Assembly: GCA_900315975.1 (NCBI GenBank)
Contig: ONBA01000001.1
Location: 1 to 64,000 of the forward strand
Direction: 5' to 3'
Length of the DNA stretch: 64,000 bases
Origin: an uncultured Ruminococcus sp.
GTDB taxonomy: Bacteria > Bacillota_A > Clostridia > Oscillospirales > Ruminococcaceae
This document shows, piece by piece, positions 54,856 to 63,553 of this stretch (its first letter is position 1; each line of letters opens with the position of its first letter). A model generated the notes under the pieces. It did no database searches and was not told the origin of the DNA. It worked only from the letters and a program-made list of their open reading frames with translations. The translations under genes and the position numbers were made by a program.

Positions 54856-56076
54856 TTATTTGCCGAATACAGCAAGAAGGAATCCTGCTGCAATTGCAGA
54901 ACCAATAACGCCTGCAACGTTCGGTCCCATTGCGTGCATGAGAAGGAAGTTTGAAGGATTTGCCTTCTGTCCCTCCATCTGCGATACTCTTGCAGCCATA
55001 GGAACTGCGGAAACACCTGCTGAACCAATGAGCGGGTTAACCTTTCCGCCTGTGAGTATGTACATAATCTTACCAACAAGAAGTCCGCCGATAGTCGAGA
55101 ATGCGAACGCTGTAAGTCCGAGTGCGATTATCATGAGTGTCTTGATGTTGAGGAAGCTGCTTGCAGCTGTTGTAGCACCAACTGATATTCCGAGGAATAC
55201 GGTTACGATGTTCATGAGAGCATTCTGAACTGTATCGGACAGTCTCTCTGTAACGCCGCACTCTCTCCAAAGGTTACCAAGCATAAGGCAGCCAACGAGC
55301 GGAGCTGTTGAAGGGAGAAGAAGGATAACGAACATTGCTACGATTATCGGGAAGATTATCTTCTCTGTCTTTGTAACGTTTCTGTTCTGTTCCATCTTTA
55401 CCTTGCGCTCCTTCTCAGTTGTGAGAAGCTTCATAAGCGGAGGCTGTATCATAGGGATAAGAGCCATGTAGGAGTAAGCAGCGATAGCTATAGGTCCGAG
55501 AAGCTCGGGAGCAAGTCTTGTTGTAAGGAAGATAGCAGTAGGACCATCAGCACCGCCGATGATTCCGATAGAAGCTGCCTGATTGCCTGTGAATCCGAGG
55601 CATACAGCACCAAAGAATGCGAGGAATACACCCATCTGTGCAGCAGCTCCGAGGAGGAGGCTCTTCGGGTTAGCTATAAGCGGACCGAAGTCTGTCATAG
55701 CACCGACACCGAGGAATATCAGTGACGGATAAATTCCGGCTTTAACACCGATATAGAGGATATCCAGCAATCCGCCGTGAGCCATTACGTGTCCGTAGCT
55801 GTGGTAATACTCACTCGATTCATCAAGGAATTGCTTCCACAATTCAGGGTGATAGAGTGCATCAGTGGATTCGGGTCCGAAATACGAAAGGTTAACGAGC
55901 AGGCATCCGAATGCTATACCAACAAGCAGAAGCGGCTCGAACTTTTTTACGATACCGAGGTAAAGAAGAACGCATGATATTGCTATCATGATGAGGTTCT
56001 TCCAGCCTCCGTCAACGAAGAAGCTCTGGAAGCCTGAATCGTTCCACAGCTTTTCAAGGGTCTCAACAATATTCAT
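54856..56076 (-). CDS. oadB: Sodium-translocating decarboxylase subunit beta
   Basis: A 406-residue membrane protein with about ten helices that couples decarboxylation of carboxybiotin to Na+ export. Signatures: GVGAMTDFGPLIANP, GIIGGADGPTAIF, LVGCLMLGNLWRECGV and the C-terminal SAGVSAVPMAARV, MHAMGPNVAGVIGSA. It is last in the four-gene oad operon, 12 bases after the biotin carrier, with a terminator following. Substrate (oxaloacetate) follows from the alpha subunit in the same operon. Confidence 0.94.
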   Translation of the reverse strand: MNIVETLEKLWNDSGFQSFFVDGGWKNLIMIAISCVLLYLGIVKKFEPLLLVGIAFGCLLVNLSYFGPESTDALYHPELWKQFLDESSEYYHSYGHVMAHGGLLDILYIGVKAGIYPSLIFLGVGAMTDFGPLIANPKSLLLGAAAQMGVFLAFFGAVCLGFTGNQAASIGIIGGADGPTAIFLTTRLAPELLGPIAIAAYSYMALIPMIQPPLMKLLTTEKERKVKMEQNRNVTKTEKIIFPIIVAMFVILLLPSTAPLVGCLMLGNLWRECGVTERLSDTVQNALMNIVTVFLGISVGATTAASSFLNIKTLMIIALGLTAFAFSTIGGLLVGKIMYILTGGKVNPLIGSAGVSAVPMAARVSQMEGQKANPSNFLLMHAMGPNVAGVIGSAIAAGFLLAVFGK

Positions 56077-56088
56077 TATTTGCCCTCC

Positions 56089-56490
56089 TTACGCTATAAT
56101 AACGAGCGGAGCGCCTGTGTCAACTACTGCGCCCTTGCTTGTAACTACCTGAGCAACAGTACCGTCCTTAGGAGATACGATCTCGTTCTCCATCTTCATA
56201 GCTTCGAGGATAACAAGTATCTGACCAGCCTTTACAGTATCGCCCTGTGCAACGTCAACACGGAGGATATTGCCGGGCATAGGAGCTGCAACTGTCTCGC
56301 CTGCTGCAAGATTTACAGGAGCAGCGGGTGCGGGAGCTGCCGCAGGAGCAGCAGGTGCAGCAGCAGCGGCAGGAGCTGCCTGAGCAGCCGGTGCAGGAGC
56401 AAGTGCCTCATACTCGTCGAGGAGAATAGCCTTACCCTTTTCTACTTCAACTTCATAAGTTTTACCGTTAAGTGTTACTTTATACTTCAT
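56089..56490 (-). CDS. Biotin carrier protein of the decarboxylase pump
   Basis: A 133-residue biotinyl protein. An N-terminal region (MKYKVTLNGKTYEVEVEKG) is followed by an Ala/Pro-rich swinging linker (APAPAAQAAPAAAAAPAAPA) and the biotinyl domain at about 63-133, with the biotin lysine in ILEAMKMENEI. In many OadA proteins this module is fused to the carboxyltransferase; here it is a separate subunit, as in methylmalonyl-CoA and glutaconyl-CoA decarboxylases. SD GGAGG is present; it follows the gamma subunit gene by 2 bases. Confidence 0.94.
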   Translation of the reverse strand: MKYKVTLNGKTYEVEVEKGKAILLDEYEALAPAPAAQAAPAAAAAPAAPAAAPAPAAPVNLAAGETVAAPMPGNILRVDVAQGDTVKAGQILVILEAMKMENEIVSPKDGTVAQVVTSKGAVVDTGAPLVIIA

Positions 56491-56492
56491 TG

Positions 56493-56879
56493 TTATTTGA
56501 CCTCCTTAATGGAAATAAAGCGCAGCTCATTGAGCGGAGTCTGCATTTTATCGGCAACGATAGCCATTATCATAGCGGCTTCCTTATCAGGTACACCGTG
56601 GAGTTTTACGTGTCCGGCAGAACCGGGAGCTTCAGGCTGAGCCGCAGGAGTAACAGTGAGGGGCTTAGCCTCAACTTCCTTCTTTACGTTTTCAAGTGCA
56701 GCCTTCGCCTTAGCGTCCTTGCTCTTGAAGATAGCGCCTGTGATATAAAGCACGCACATCAGAAGAACAAGTCCGAAGAATACGACAGCATAGCCGAATA
56801 CAGCTGTTATGGCAGCGTCGCCTATTTCCATTTTAGTGCCGCTGTCAGCAGTCTGAGCGGCAAGTAATGTAAAGTTCAT
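56493..56879 (-). CDS. oadG: Sodium pump decarboxylase subunit gamma
   Basis: A 128-residue single-span membrane protein (helix about 25-52, AVVFFGLVLLMCVLYITGAIF) with a charged, Pro/Ala-rich cytoplasmic linker and a C-terminal HGVPDKEAAMIMAIVADKM segment. This is the OadG layout that holds alpha and beta together. It lies between oadA and the biotin carrier gene, 14 bases after oadA. Confidence 0.85.
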   Translation of the reverse strand: MNFTLLAAQTADSGTKMEIGDAAITAVFGYAVVFFGLVLLMCVLYITGAIFKSKDAKAKAALENVKKEVEAKPLTVTPAAQPEAPGSAGHVKLHGVPDKEAAMIMAIVADKMQTPLNELRFISIKEVK

Positions 56880-56893
56880 AACCGCAGACCTCC

Positions 56894-58291
56894 TTACATT
56901 TCCTCGATGGTGTAAACTGCCTCATTCTCCTCCTGAGCCTTGCGGTCCTTAAGGAACTTCATTGTCTGGTCGGGGTAGCAGATGTAGCTCATTACATCTT
57001 CCTCACAGCGGCAGAGGTCACCGAGAGCCTCTCTTGCAGAGGTGAACTCCTCACCTGTACGCTTCTGGTCCTCGATACGGCAGTCAACAGGAGCTTCGTC
57101 TCCGAGAACGCTCTTTGAGAGTGCTTCGTCAAGAGGAGCCGGTGCAATACCATACTCGCCCTTTATGTAGTTCTTTACTTCCTTTGAGATGTTCTTATAG
57201 CGCTCGCCGATAAGGACATTTGTTACTGCCTGATTTCCTACCATCTGTGAAAGAGGTGTAACAAGCGGAGGATATCCGAGGTCTGCTCTTACCTTAGGAA
57301 TCTCAGCGAGAGCCGCATCAAACTTGTCCATAGCGTGCATATCTGTGAGGTTAGCTATCATATTTGAAAGCATACCGCCGGGAACCTTGTATACGAGTGC
57401 CTGAGCGTCTGTTGCAAGGCTCTTCGGGTTGAGCTGACCGTTGTCAACATATTTCTGCTTGATGGGTTTGAAGTAGTCGTTTACCTTATTGATGATATCC
57501 TCGTCAAGACCTGTTTCAATGCCGTACTGCTTGAGTGCGTAGTACATTGTTTCTGTAGCAGGCTGTGAAGTACCGCCTGAGAAGCATGATGTAGCAGTGT
57601 CTATAACGTCGATACCTGACTCAATTGCCTTTGTGATAGTCATGTATGCCATACCTGTTGTGCAGTGGGTATGGAGGATAAGAGTCATGTCGCCGATAGC
57701 GTCCTTGATGCCCTTGATGAGGTGCTCAGCCTCGTAAGGAGACATTGTACCTGCCATATCCTTGAGGCAGATAGTATCAAATCCCATAGTCTTGAGTTCC
57801 TTGCACATCTCAATGTACTTGTCAACAGTATGCACCGGGCTCTGAGTGTATGAGATACAGCCTGAAGCGATAGTTCTTTCAGTTGCATACTTCTTTGTAG
57901 CATTGAGGGCAGTCTCGATGTTTCTGAAATCGTTGAGAGCGTCGAAGATACGGATAACGTCGATACCGTTCTTGATAGAAAGCTCTATAAACTTCTCAAC
58001 AACATCATCGTGGTAGTGCTTATATCCGAGAAGATTCTGGCCTCTCAGAAGCATCTGAAGTCTTGTGTTAGGAAGGTTCTTTCTGAGTCCGCGGAGTCTC
58101 TCCCACGGGTCTTCACCGAGATATCTGAGACATGAGTCGAATGTTGCTCCGCCCCAGCACTCTACGGAATAGTATCCGGCCTTGTCCATATCAGCGAGGA
58201 TATCCTCATAATCTGAATAAGGCAGACGCGTAGCCATGAGAGACTGGTTAGCGTCACGCAAAACGGTTTCTGTCAGTTGCACTTTTTTCAT
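56894..58291 (-). CDS. oadA: Oxaloacetate decarboxylase subunit alpha (carboxyltransferase)
   Basis: A 465-residue carboxyltransferase. LTETVLRDANQSLMATR is the metal-binding DRDANQ-like start, LLRGQNLLGYKHYHDDVV and KDMAGTMSP (catalytic Lys region) match OadA/PycB, and HTHCTTGMAY holds the zinc histidines. It transfers the carboxyl of oxaloacetate to the separate biotin protein. The biotin domain normally at the C-terminus is absent, consistent with the separate carrier gene. ATG 58291 is chosen because GAGGAGG is 7 bases upstream; a TTG two codons earlier is less likely. First gene of the oad operon. Confidence 0.93.
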   Translation of the reverse strand: MKKVQLTETVLRDANQSLMATRLPYSDYEDILADMDKAGYYSVECWGGATFDSCLRYLGEDPWERLRGLRKNLPNTRLQMLLRGQNLLGYKHYHDDVVEKFIELSIKNGIDVIRIFDALNDFRNIETALNATKKYATERTIASGCISYTQSPVHTVDKYIEMCKELKTMGFDTICLKDMAGTMSPYEAEHLIKGIKDAIGDMTLILHTHCTTGMAYMTITKAIESGIDVIDTATSCFSGGTSQPATETMYYALKQYGIETGLDEDIINKVNDYFKPIKQKYVDNGQLNPKSLATDAQALVYKVPGGMLSNMIANLTDMHAMDKFDAALAEIPKVRADLGYPPLVTPLSQMVGNQAVTNVLIGERYKNISKEVKNYIKGEYGIAPAPLDEALSKSVLGDEAPVDCRIEDQKRTGEEFTSAREALGDLCRCEEDVMSYICYPDQTMKFLKDRKAQEENEAVYTIEEM

Positions 58292-58397
58292 GTACAAGCC
58301 TCCTCAAAAATAAATCTGCTAAGCAGAATTTCATTACTTTCAGCTCCGGTGGAGCATAAAGGTCTATTGCGTCTTTGCAAATGACCCAATCGAATTA

Positions 58398-58426
58398 ATT
58401 ATAACACATATAAAAATAAATTTCCA
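58398..58426 (-). promoter_or_regulatory. oad operon promoter and leader
   Basis: On the minus strand TGGAAA lies at 58426-58421 and TATAAT at 58403-58398, with a 17-base spacer. The roughly 100-base leader holds two small hairpins (GCTCC/GGAGC and TCTGC/GCAGA) before the ATG. The stretch 58427-58510 holds nothing recognised. Confidence 0.65.
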
Positions 58427-58512
58427 CTATTTTTTCAAGTTTTTTTATTTATTTTATCAGTTTCACGATATTTATTTCATATAGCGTCGATATATTGGAC
58501 CTATCACAAAAA

Positions 58513-58530
58513 GGCGGACTTTAGTCCGCC
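58513..58530 (-). terminator. Terminator of the Tet-NYN gene
   Basis: GGCGGACT (58513-58520) and AGTCCGCC (58523-58530) form an 8-bp stem, followed by TTTTTTGTG on the minus strand. Confidence 0.8.
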
Positions 58531-58540
58531 CTTAAAAATC

Positions 58541-61102
58541 TCAGTTATCAAGAAACTCACGAATAGCTCTGTCTGCCGCACTGACACGTGCTTTTAATTC
58601 CGCCGCAGAAATGCGCATCGCACCGTTTCCGAAAATTATCATCTGCTCCGGACCGTCCGAGGTCGCAACTCTTACGCGGTGATTCTTCGACAGCTCACGG
58701 CTCACTCGCTCGATGTACGTATCGGCAGTTTCCGATTCCTTGGTATATACTATATTTATATTATAGTACCTCTCGACGTCGCGATGACGTCCCTTGACCT
58801 TATATGCATCAAATACGATTATTACTTCATATCCACAGTAGCCCTGATAATTGCACATTATCTTTACAAGCTCAGCTCTTGCCGCGTCGAGGTTTTCGTC
58901 TGCGATTTTTTTCAGGTCGTCCCACGCGAATATGATGTTATATCCGTCAACGAGAAGATAATCGGGTCCGTCGTAGTCCGGCAGTCTTACGGGTTTGCTG
59001 TAGTCTTTTTCAGTTTTCGTGCGCTTGAACGCTTTGCGCGGGTCACGCTCTATCTTGCCGTAAGTACGCTCGAATATCTCCATCAGCTCCTCATCGGACG
59101 CTGCCCGCTCGAAAAATCGCTGTACCTTACGCTGCTTCTCATTCTCAGTTTCAGCAGTTTCAGCCGACAGACACGACGGCAGATGCATATGCTGAGGTAC
59201 TTCGTCCCACTTGACCACATAACCTGCTCCATGACTGCAAAATACCGAATCTGCACTGTTTTCAAGGTCGCCGTCACAGTCATAAGCCATATCAGCTATG
59301 ACCTCATCTGCATTGTGACACAGTCTGTATCCCGAATTCACACAAGAAAGCCGTCCCTTGCCTCGTGTATACCCTATAAGCTCCGACTGGTAATCACTCA
59401 TCTCAGAAACCGGCGCTGTCCCCTTTATCACAGACATCTCCCCTGCTGTTTCAGGAGTTGAAAATTCTGCGGACATATGCTGTAAATCAGAAATCGCCCT
59501 GCCGACAAATTCCGACGGAACTTCAAGTTCATAATCGTAGTACGGCTCAAGCAGTACGCAGCCTGCGGTGCGGAGTCCCTGCCGTACAGCACGATAAGTC
59601 GCCTGACGAAAGTCGCCGCCCTCAGTGTGTTTAAGGTGTGCCTTGCCAGAAACAAGTGTTATCTTCATGTCAGTTATCGGTGAACCGGTGAGTACGCCGA
59701 TATGCGGCTTTTCTTCAAGATGTGTAAGGATAAGCCGCTGCCAGTTGCGGTCGAGGACGTCCTCCGAACAGTCAGTGTCAAACTGAAGTCCGCTTCCCAA
59801 AGGCAGAGGAGTCATAAGCAGATGTACCTCCGCATAGTGCCGAAGAGGTTCATAGTGTCCTACACCTTCCGCTTCTGCGGCTATAGTTTCCTTATAAGCA
59901 ACTGCTCCGCTCCCGAATTCAACATCATAGCCGAATTTTTCCGATATCACGCGGCTCAGGACTTCAAGCTGTACCGCACCCATAAGCTGAATATGTATCT
60001 CTCTCAGCTGTTCGTTCCATACAATGTGAAGCTGAGGGTCTTCGTCCTCAAGCCGCCGCATATCCCTGAGTACATCATAGGCATTTTTCTCAGTCGGAAA
60101 CAGTACCTTATATGTCATTACCGGTTCAAGTACTGCGCGGTCTGAGTTTCTGATACTGCCTATACCCTGTCCGGCAAAAGTTCCGTCGAGACCTGTCACA
60201 GCACAAACCTCACCTGCTTCTGCACACTCTGCGGTACGGAATTTTTCACCTGAATAAAATCTGACAGAGCTTACCTTGCCTGTGACCTCACCGCCGTCAG
60301 CATCGGTATACATTATCTCGTCGCGCACACGAAGGGTCCCGCCCATTATTTTCAGATGAGTCAGACGTGTTCCCTTGCTGTCGTATGCTATCTTATAGAC
60401 TTTTGCCCCGAACTCCTGACTGTGTTCAGGCTCAGATGTAAACCGTCCGAGCGCACTGAGAAACTCCTCAACTCCGTCCATTTTCAGTGCCGAACCGAAA
60501 AAGCACGGAAATATCTTACGCTCAGCTATTGCCGCGGTTATGCTGTCGTCGGTGAGACTGCCTGATTCGAGGTATTCCTCCATCAGCTTTTCATCGCATG
60601 ATGCGGCATTCTCACATAGTTCATCTTCCGGAAGCGTAAAATCTGTACAGCCGTCCGAAAGCTGACGGCGAAGCTTTGAAAGTATCGACACTCTGTCCGC
60701 ACCGATAAGGTCCATTTTGTTCACGAAGATGAAAACCGGTACCTCATACTTCATCAGAAGCTTCCACAACGTCGATGTATGACTCTGTACTCCATCTGTA
60801 CCGCTGATAACAAGTATAGCGTAGTCCATCACACGCATAGTCCGCTCAGTTTCAGCAGAAAAGTCAATATGCCCGGGAGTATCGAGCAAGGTGATGTGCT
60901 TATCGCCGGAAGAAAGTTCTGCCTGACTTGCAAATATCGTAATTCCGCGGTCACGCTCTATAGAATCGGTATCAAGAAATGAACTGCCGTTGTCAACGCG
61001 TCCGAGTTTGCGTATCTGACCGGATTTATACAGCATCGCTTCAGCAAGGGTAGTCTTTCCGGAATCGACGTGTGCAGTTATGCCGACTGTTATGTTTTTC
61101 AT
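58541..61102 (-). CDS. Tet(M)/EF-G-like ribosomal GTPase fused to Rae1/YacP NYN nuclease
   Basis: An 853-residue fusion. Residues 1-640 form an EF-G/Tet(M)-like translation GTPase: AHVDSGKTT (G1), RGITI (G2), DTPGH (74-78, G3), NKMD (128-131, G4), then domains II-V. Residues about 714-853 match YacP/Rae1 with all acidic NYN residues: Asp719 (LLVDGYNIIFAW), Asp765 (VFDAY), Asp794 (TADTYIERV), Asp816 (TSDGPEQ). Rae1 cleaves mRNA in the ribosomal A site, and Tet(M) binds that site, so the fusion should bring a nuclease to stalled or drug-bound ribosomes (inference). The Tet(M) tip segment YSPVSTPADF is replaced by AHLKHTEGGDF, so tetracycline resistance is doubtful. Monocistronic or leads 10 bases after the next upstream gene. 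Confidence 0.88.
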   Translation of the reverse strand: MKNITVGITAHVDSGKTTLAEAMLYKSGQIRKLGRVDNGSSFLDTDSIERDRGITIFASQAELSSGDKHITLLDTPGHIDFSAETERTMRVMDYAILVISGTDGVQSHTSTLWKLLMKYEVPVFIFVNKMDLIGADRVSILSKLRRQLSDGCTDFTLPEDELCENAASCDEKLMEEYLESGSLTDDSITAAIAERKIFPCFFGSALKMDGVEEFLSALGRFTSEPEHSQEFGAKVYKIAYDSKGTRLTHLKIMGGTLRVRDEIMYTDADGGEVTGKVSSVRFYSGEKFRTAECAEAGEVCAVTGLDGTFAGQGIGSIRNSDRAVLEPVMTYKVLFPTEKNAYDVLRDMRRLEDEDPQLHIVWNEQLREIHIQLMGAVQLEVLSRVISEKFGYDVEFGSGAVAYKETIAAEAEGVGHYEPLRHYAEVHLLMTPLPLGSGLQFDTDCSEDVLDRNWQRLILTHLEEKPHIGVLTGSPITDMKITLVSGKAHLKHTEGGDFRQATYRAVRQGLRTAGCVLLEPYYDYELEVPSEFVGRAISDLQHMSAEFSTPETAGEMSVIKGTAPVSEMSDYQSELIGYTRGKGRLSCVNSGYRLCHNADEVIADMAYDCDGDLENSADSVFCSHGAGYVVKWDEVPQHMHLPSCLSAETAETENEKQRKVQRFFERAASDEELMEIFERTYGKIERDPRKAFKRTKTEKDYSKPVRLPDYDGPDYLLVDGYNIIFAWDDLKKIADENLDAARAELVKIMCNYQGYCGYEVIIVFDAYKVKGRHRDVERYYNINIVYTKESETADTYIERVSRELSKNHRVRVATSDGPEQMIIFGNGAMRISAAELKARVSAADRAIREFLDN

Positions 61103-61112
61103 AAGTCCTCCC

Positions 61113-61652
61113 TCAGCGTTTACGCTTGAATTTCGGCATCAGCCGCTTGATATATATTTTGTATACAAAATCAAGGTTGATGTCGTACAGTATGAATACC
61201 ACATTACATACTGCAAGCATTATATAGCTTCCGTATTTTCCGAAGTCACTCATATCATCAAGCATTTCCTTTATGCCGAACAGATACACCGTCACGTAAA
61301 AAAAGCTCACTGCACACACATTGAATACAGCCATTTTTGCCGCAAATCTTATAGGCGAAAGCTTTATCTTTTGCAGATAATACCGCAATATCGGGTAATG
61401 CCCGAACAGCATTATAAATATCAGTGCCGCCTCTTTGTCTGCGGTTATGAACAGTGAGAGCAGACTTACCGCAATATATGTCAGAAGTGCCCAGCCAATG
61501 CTGACTTCCTCAGCAATGATAAGCAGAAGAGTACCGGCTATCATCGGAAGAAGCAGATACAGCGGTGTCATTATGCCTGCAAGAAACATCGTAACAAGGC
61601 ACAGAGCCGATACTATTCCCCCGAGAGCGACTCTGTAACTTATGTCCTTCAT
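61113..61652 (-). CDS. Polytopic membrane protein of unknown function
   Basis: A 179-residue protein with about five or six membrane spans (VALGGIVSALCLVTMFLAGI, PLYLLLPMIAGTLLLII, WALLTYIAVSLLSLFI) and a basic tail (RLMPKFKRKR). The helical pattern resembles ECF-transporter S components and DUF2232-like proteins, but no signature allows a firm call. It overlaps the upstream SDR gene by 4 bases and lies 10 bases before the Tet-NYN gene, so these are probably co-transcribed. Confidence 0.6.
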   Translation of the reverse strand: MKDISYRVALGGIVSALCLVTMFLAGIMTPLYLLLPMIAGTLLLIIAEEVSIGWALLTYIAVSLLSLFITADKEAALIFIMLFGHYPILRYYLQKIKLSPIRFAAKMAVFNVCAVSFFYVTVYLFGIKEMLDDMSDFGKYGSYIMLAVCNVVFILYDINLDFVYKIYIKRLMPKFKRKR

Positions 61653-62428
61653 GAAGTTACAGTCCTGCCCTTGCCGTCAACAGGCTTTTTCCTGTGCTGT
61701 ATGCCATAGGTTATTGCCGACATCAGTTTCAGCGGTACAAATCTTGATGCGATAACACCTGCTCGTACTGATAGTCCCGGAATCGCAACAAGCTGACCAT
61801 CAAAGGTCTTTCTGAGTGCATATTCAGCAACATAGTCAGCTGTAAGCGGCTTTATGCTGAATGTAACTCCTGCACGATTATTGAAGTTTGTGTCGACCGG
61901 TCCGGGACAAAGTACTGTTATGCTTACGTTAGACTTGTCACGGCGAAGTTCTTCTGCTATCGCAAGGCTGAGTCTTACAACGTAGTTTTTAGAAGCGTAA
62001 TAAGACGAAAGAAGCGGTCCTGTCATAAATCCTGCTGACGATGCAACGTTTAGAATCATACCGTGGTCGCGTCTCTTGAAATCACGCAGAAAAAGCTTTG
62101 TAAGAATGTGTACTGCTGTTATATTTACGTTTATCATGTCAAGCTCATCTTCGAGGTCAGTATGCTCGAATCTGCCGAATATTCCGTAGCCTGCATTGTT
62201 GATGAGGAGGTCGATATTCTTGTCCTTGCAGAATTCATATACTTTGAAAACGTCCTCTTTTTTAGAGAGTTCCGCAGTAATAATCTCTGCTCTTCCGAGT
62301 TCACACTGCAATCCCCTGAGTACACGCTCATTTCTGCCTGTGAGTACGAGTTTCCATCCGCGCTTGCTGAGTTTTCTTGCCATACTCATTCCAATACCTG
62401 ATGTTGCACCTGTTATCAATGCCTTCAT
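61649..62428 (-). CDS. Short-chain dehydrogenase/reductase
   Basis: A 259-residue classical SDR with TGATSGIG for NAD(P), NNAGYG, the catalytic Ser in NVASSAGF and SYYASK (Tyr-x-x-x-Lys). FHA-free and single-domain; the C-terminal part (VPLKLMSAITYGIQHR) is hydrophobic and may be membrane-associated, as in DltE-like SDRs. The substrate is not evident. It follows the DHHW-like gene by 6 bases and overlaps the next gene by 4, so it belongs to the same transcript as the acylation pair. Confidence 0.87.
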   Translation of the reverse strand: MKALITGATSGIGMSMARKLSKRGWKLVLTGRNERVLRGLQCELGRAEIITAELSKKEDVFKVYEFCKDKNIDLLINNAGYGIFGRFEHTDLEDELDMINVNITAVHILTKLFLRDFKRRDHGMILNVASSAGFMTGPLLSSYYASKNYVVRLSLAIAEELRRDKSNVSITVLCPGPVDTNFNNRAGVTFSIKPLTADYVAEYALRKTFDGQLVAIPGLSVRAGVIASRFVPLKLMSAITYGIQHRKKPVDGKGRTVTS

Positions 62429-62434
62429 AACGTT

Positions 62435-63541
62435 TTACCTCATTTCAATATATTTTAATCCGCTGTCGCCTACTGAGTCGATTCCAAACAGGAACAGCGT
62501 CTGTTCATAATCGTCGGGAGAAATGAACACGTTGAGCGGACGGTCCATAAGTTCCGGTCTAACAAATGTTATCTCGCTGTAATGCTGTACAAGAAACGGA
62601 ACAAAGCTTGCGGCACATTTGCTTCCTATCAGCAGAAGATGCCGGTCATTGTTGCCGTCTGTGCGTATTCTCACAAGAGGGTGTTCGGCTCCAAGATAGA
62701 GAGAATACATATCGTCGCTGTTGACCGCTTCCTCATCGTAGAGTTCGAGCGGCTCGGCATTCCCTTCATTGTCGTATCCCATACAGCTTTTTATTGATGT
62801 ACCTTCGGGATATTCATATACGTCGAGAATATCAGGTTCACATTTCATATACAGCGTTTTCCTGTATAAATCACCGCAGTACTTATCGGTAACGTGACGG
62901 ATATGGTATTTGTCGTAAGATACCGGCTGTAATCCGAGTTTCTGTATTACTGTTCTGTATACACAGTATGCCCCGTACATCGTCCATTTACTATCACTGC
63001 GCATATATACCCTTTCCTCACTCATCATTTTCATGAGGTCGTATGTGTTTATCCGCCTGATATTAGAGTCAAGAGAATCGTACAGACTGTCTATAAGCTG
63101 TTTTTCTGCACCGCGTGACAAATAGTCGGGGAGCTTGTCTCCATAAACTCCGGCAGACGTCGGGACTGCCGCAAAGTACACTGCTCCGTCATAATTTCTT
63201 GTGAAGCTGTTGACATACTCCGCACTCTCGCTGAATCCCTTTTCGCTTATTCCTTCTGCCGATATAAGGCGGTCATCAGCCACGTATACTCCGTTCACGA
63301 TGCTGCCTTTCATCGCTGAATCAAGTCTTGAACCCAAAGCTATCCAACCGTCTCTGCCGGCAAATTTTTCTGCTGCTGCCGCTTCAAATCTGCCTCCGCA
63401 GCCGCTGCCGCTGATTTCCGGAGCAACTGCGATATTGTCCTTATCGCCGGATATTGCTATATTCACAAGTGTTGCAGCTCCTACCACTGATATGAACAGG
63501 AGTACTGCTGCCGCGGTCAGCCTGTTTGTAAGCTTAGTCAA
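62435..63541 (-). CDS. DHHW/AlgX-like protein lacking catalytic residues
   Basis: A 368-residue protein with an N-terminal membrane anchor (about 8-30) and an SGNH-like extracellular domain of the DHHW/AlgX type (FAGRDGWI near 60-67, VYMRSDSKWTMYGAY, HLLLIGSKCAASFVPFL). Two motifs are altered: D-x-H-W reads DSKW (183-186, His to Lys), and GDS(F) reads GSKC (306-309, so Asp/Ser to Ser/Lys). It therefore lacks the Ser-His-Asp set of active O-acetyltransferase partners. It follows an MBOAT gene by 12 bases, the usual pairing for O-acylation of surface polymers. It may only scaffold or bind polymer. Confidence 0.8.
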   Translation of the reverse strand: MTKLTNRLTAAAVLLFISVVGAATLVNIAISGDKDNIAVAPEISGSGCGGRFEAAAAEKFAGRDGWIALGSRLDSAMKGSIVNGVYVADDRLISAEGISEKGFSESAEYVNSFTRNYDGAVYFAAVPTSAGVYGDKLPDYLSRGAEKQLIDSLYDSLDSNIRRINTYDLMKMMSEERVYMRSDSKWTMYGAYCVYRTVIQKLGLQPVSYDKYHIRHVTDKYCGDLYRKTLYMKCEPDILDVYEYPEGTSIKSCMGYDNEGNAEPLELYDEEAVNSDDMYSLYLGAEHPLVRIRTDGNNDRHLLLIGSKCAASFVPFLVQHYSEITFVRPELMDRPLNVFISPDDYEQTLFLFGIDSVGDSGLKYIEMR

Positions 63542-63553
63542 ATAGCTCCCCCC

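Noticed and set aside
54687..54908. Plus-strand open frame between the leader RNA and oadB
   Set aside because: It overlaps the oad terminator and the start of the convergent gene, has no SD and a composition (Lys/Phe-rich) typical of AT-rich noncoding DNA.
58541..61102. Calling the gene a tetracycline resistance determinant
   Set aside because: The GTPase core is Tet(M)-like, but the segment matching the Tet(M) domain IV tip (YSPVSTPADF) is replaced, and a nuclease domain is fused; resistance cannot be claimed from sequence.
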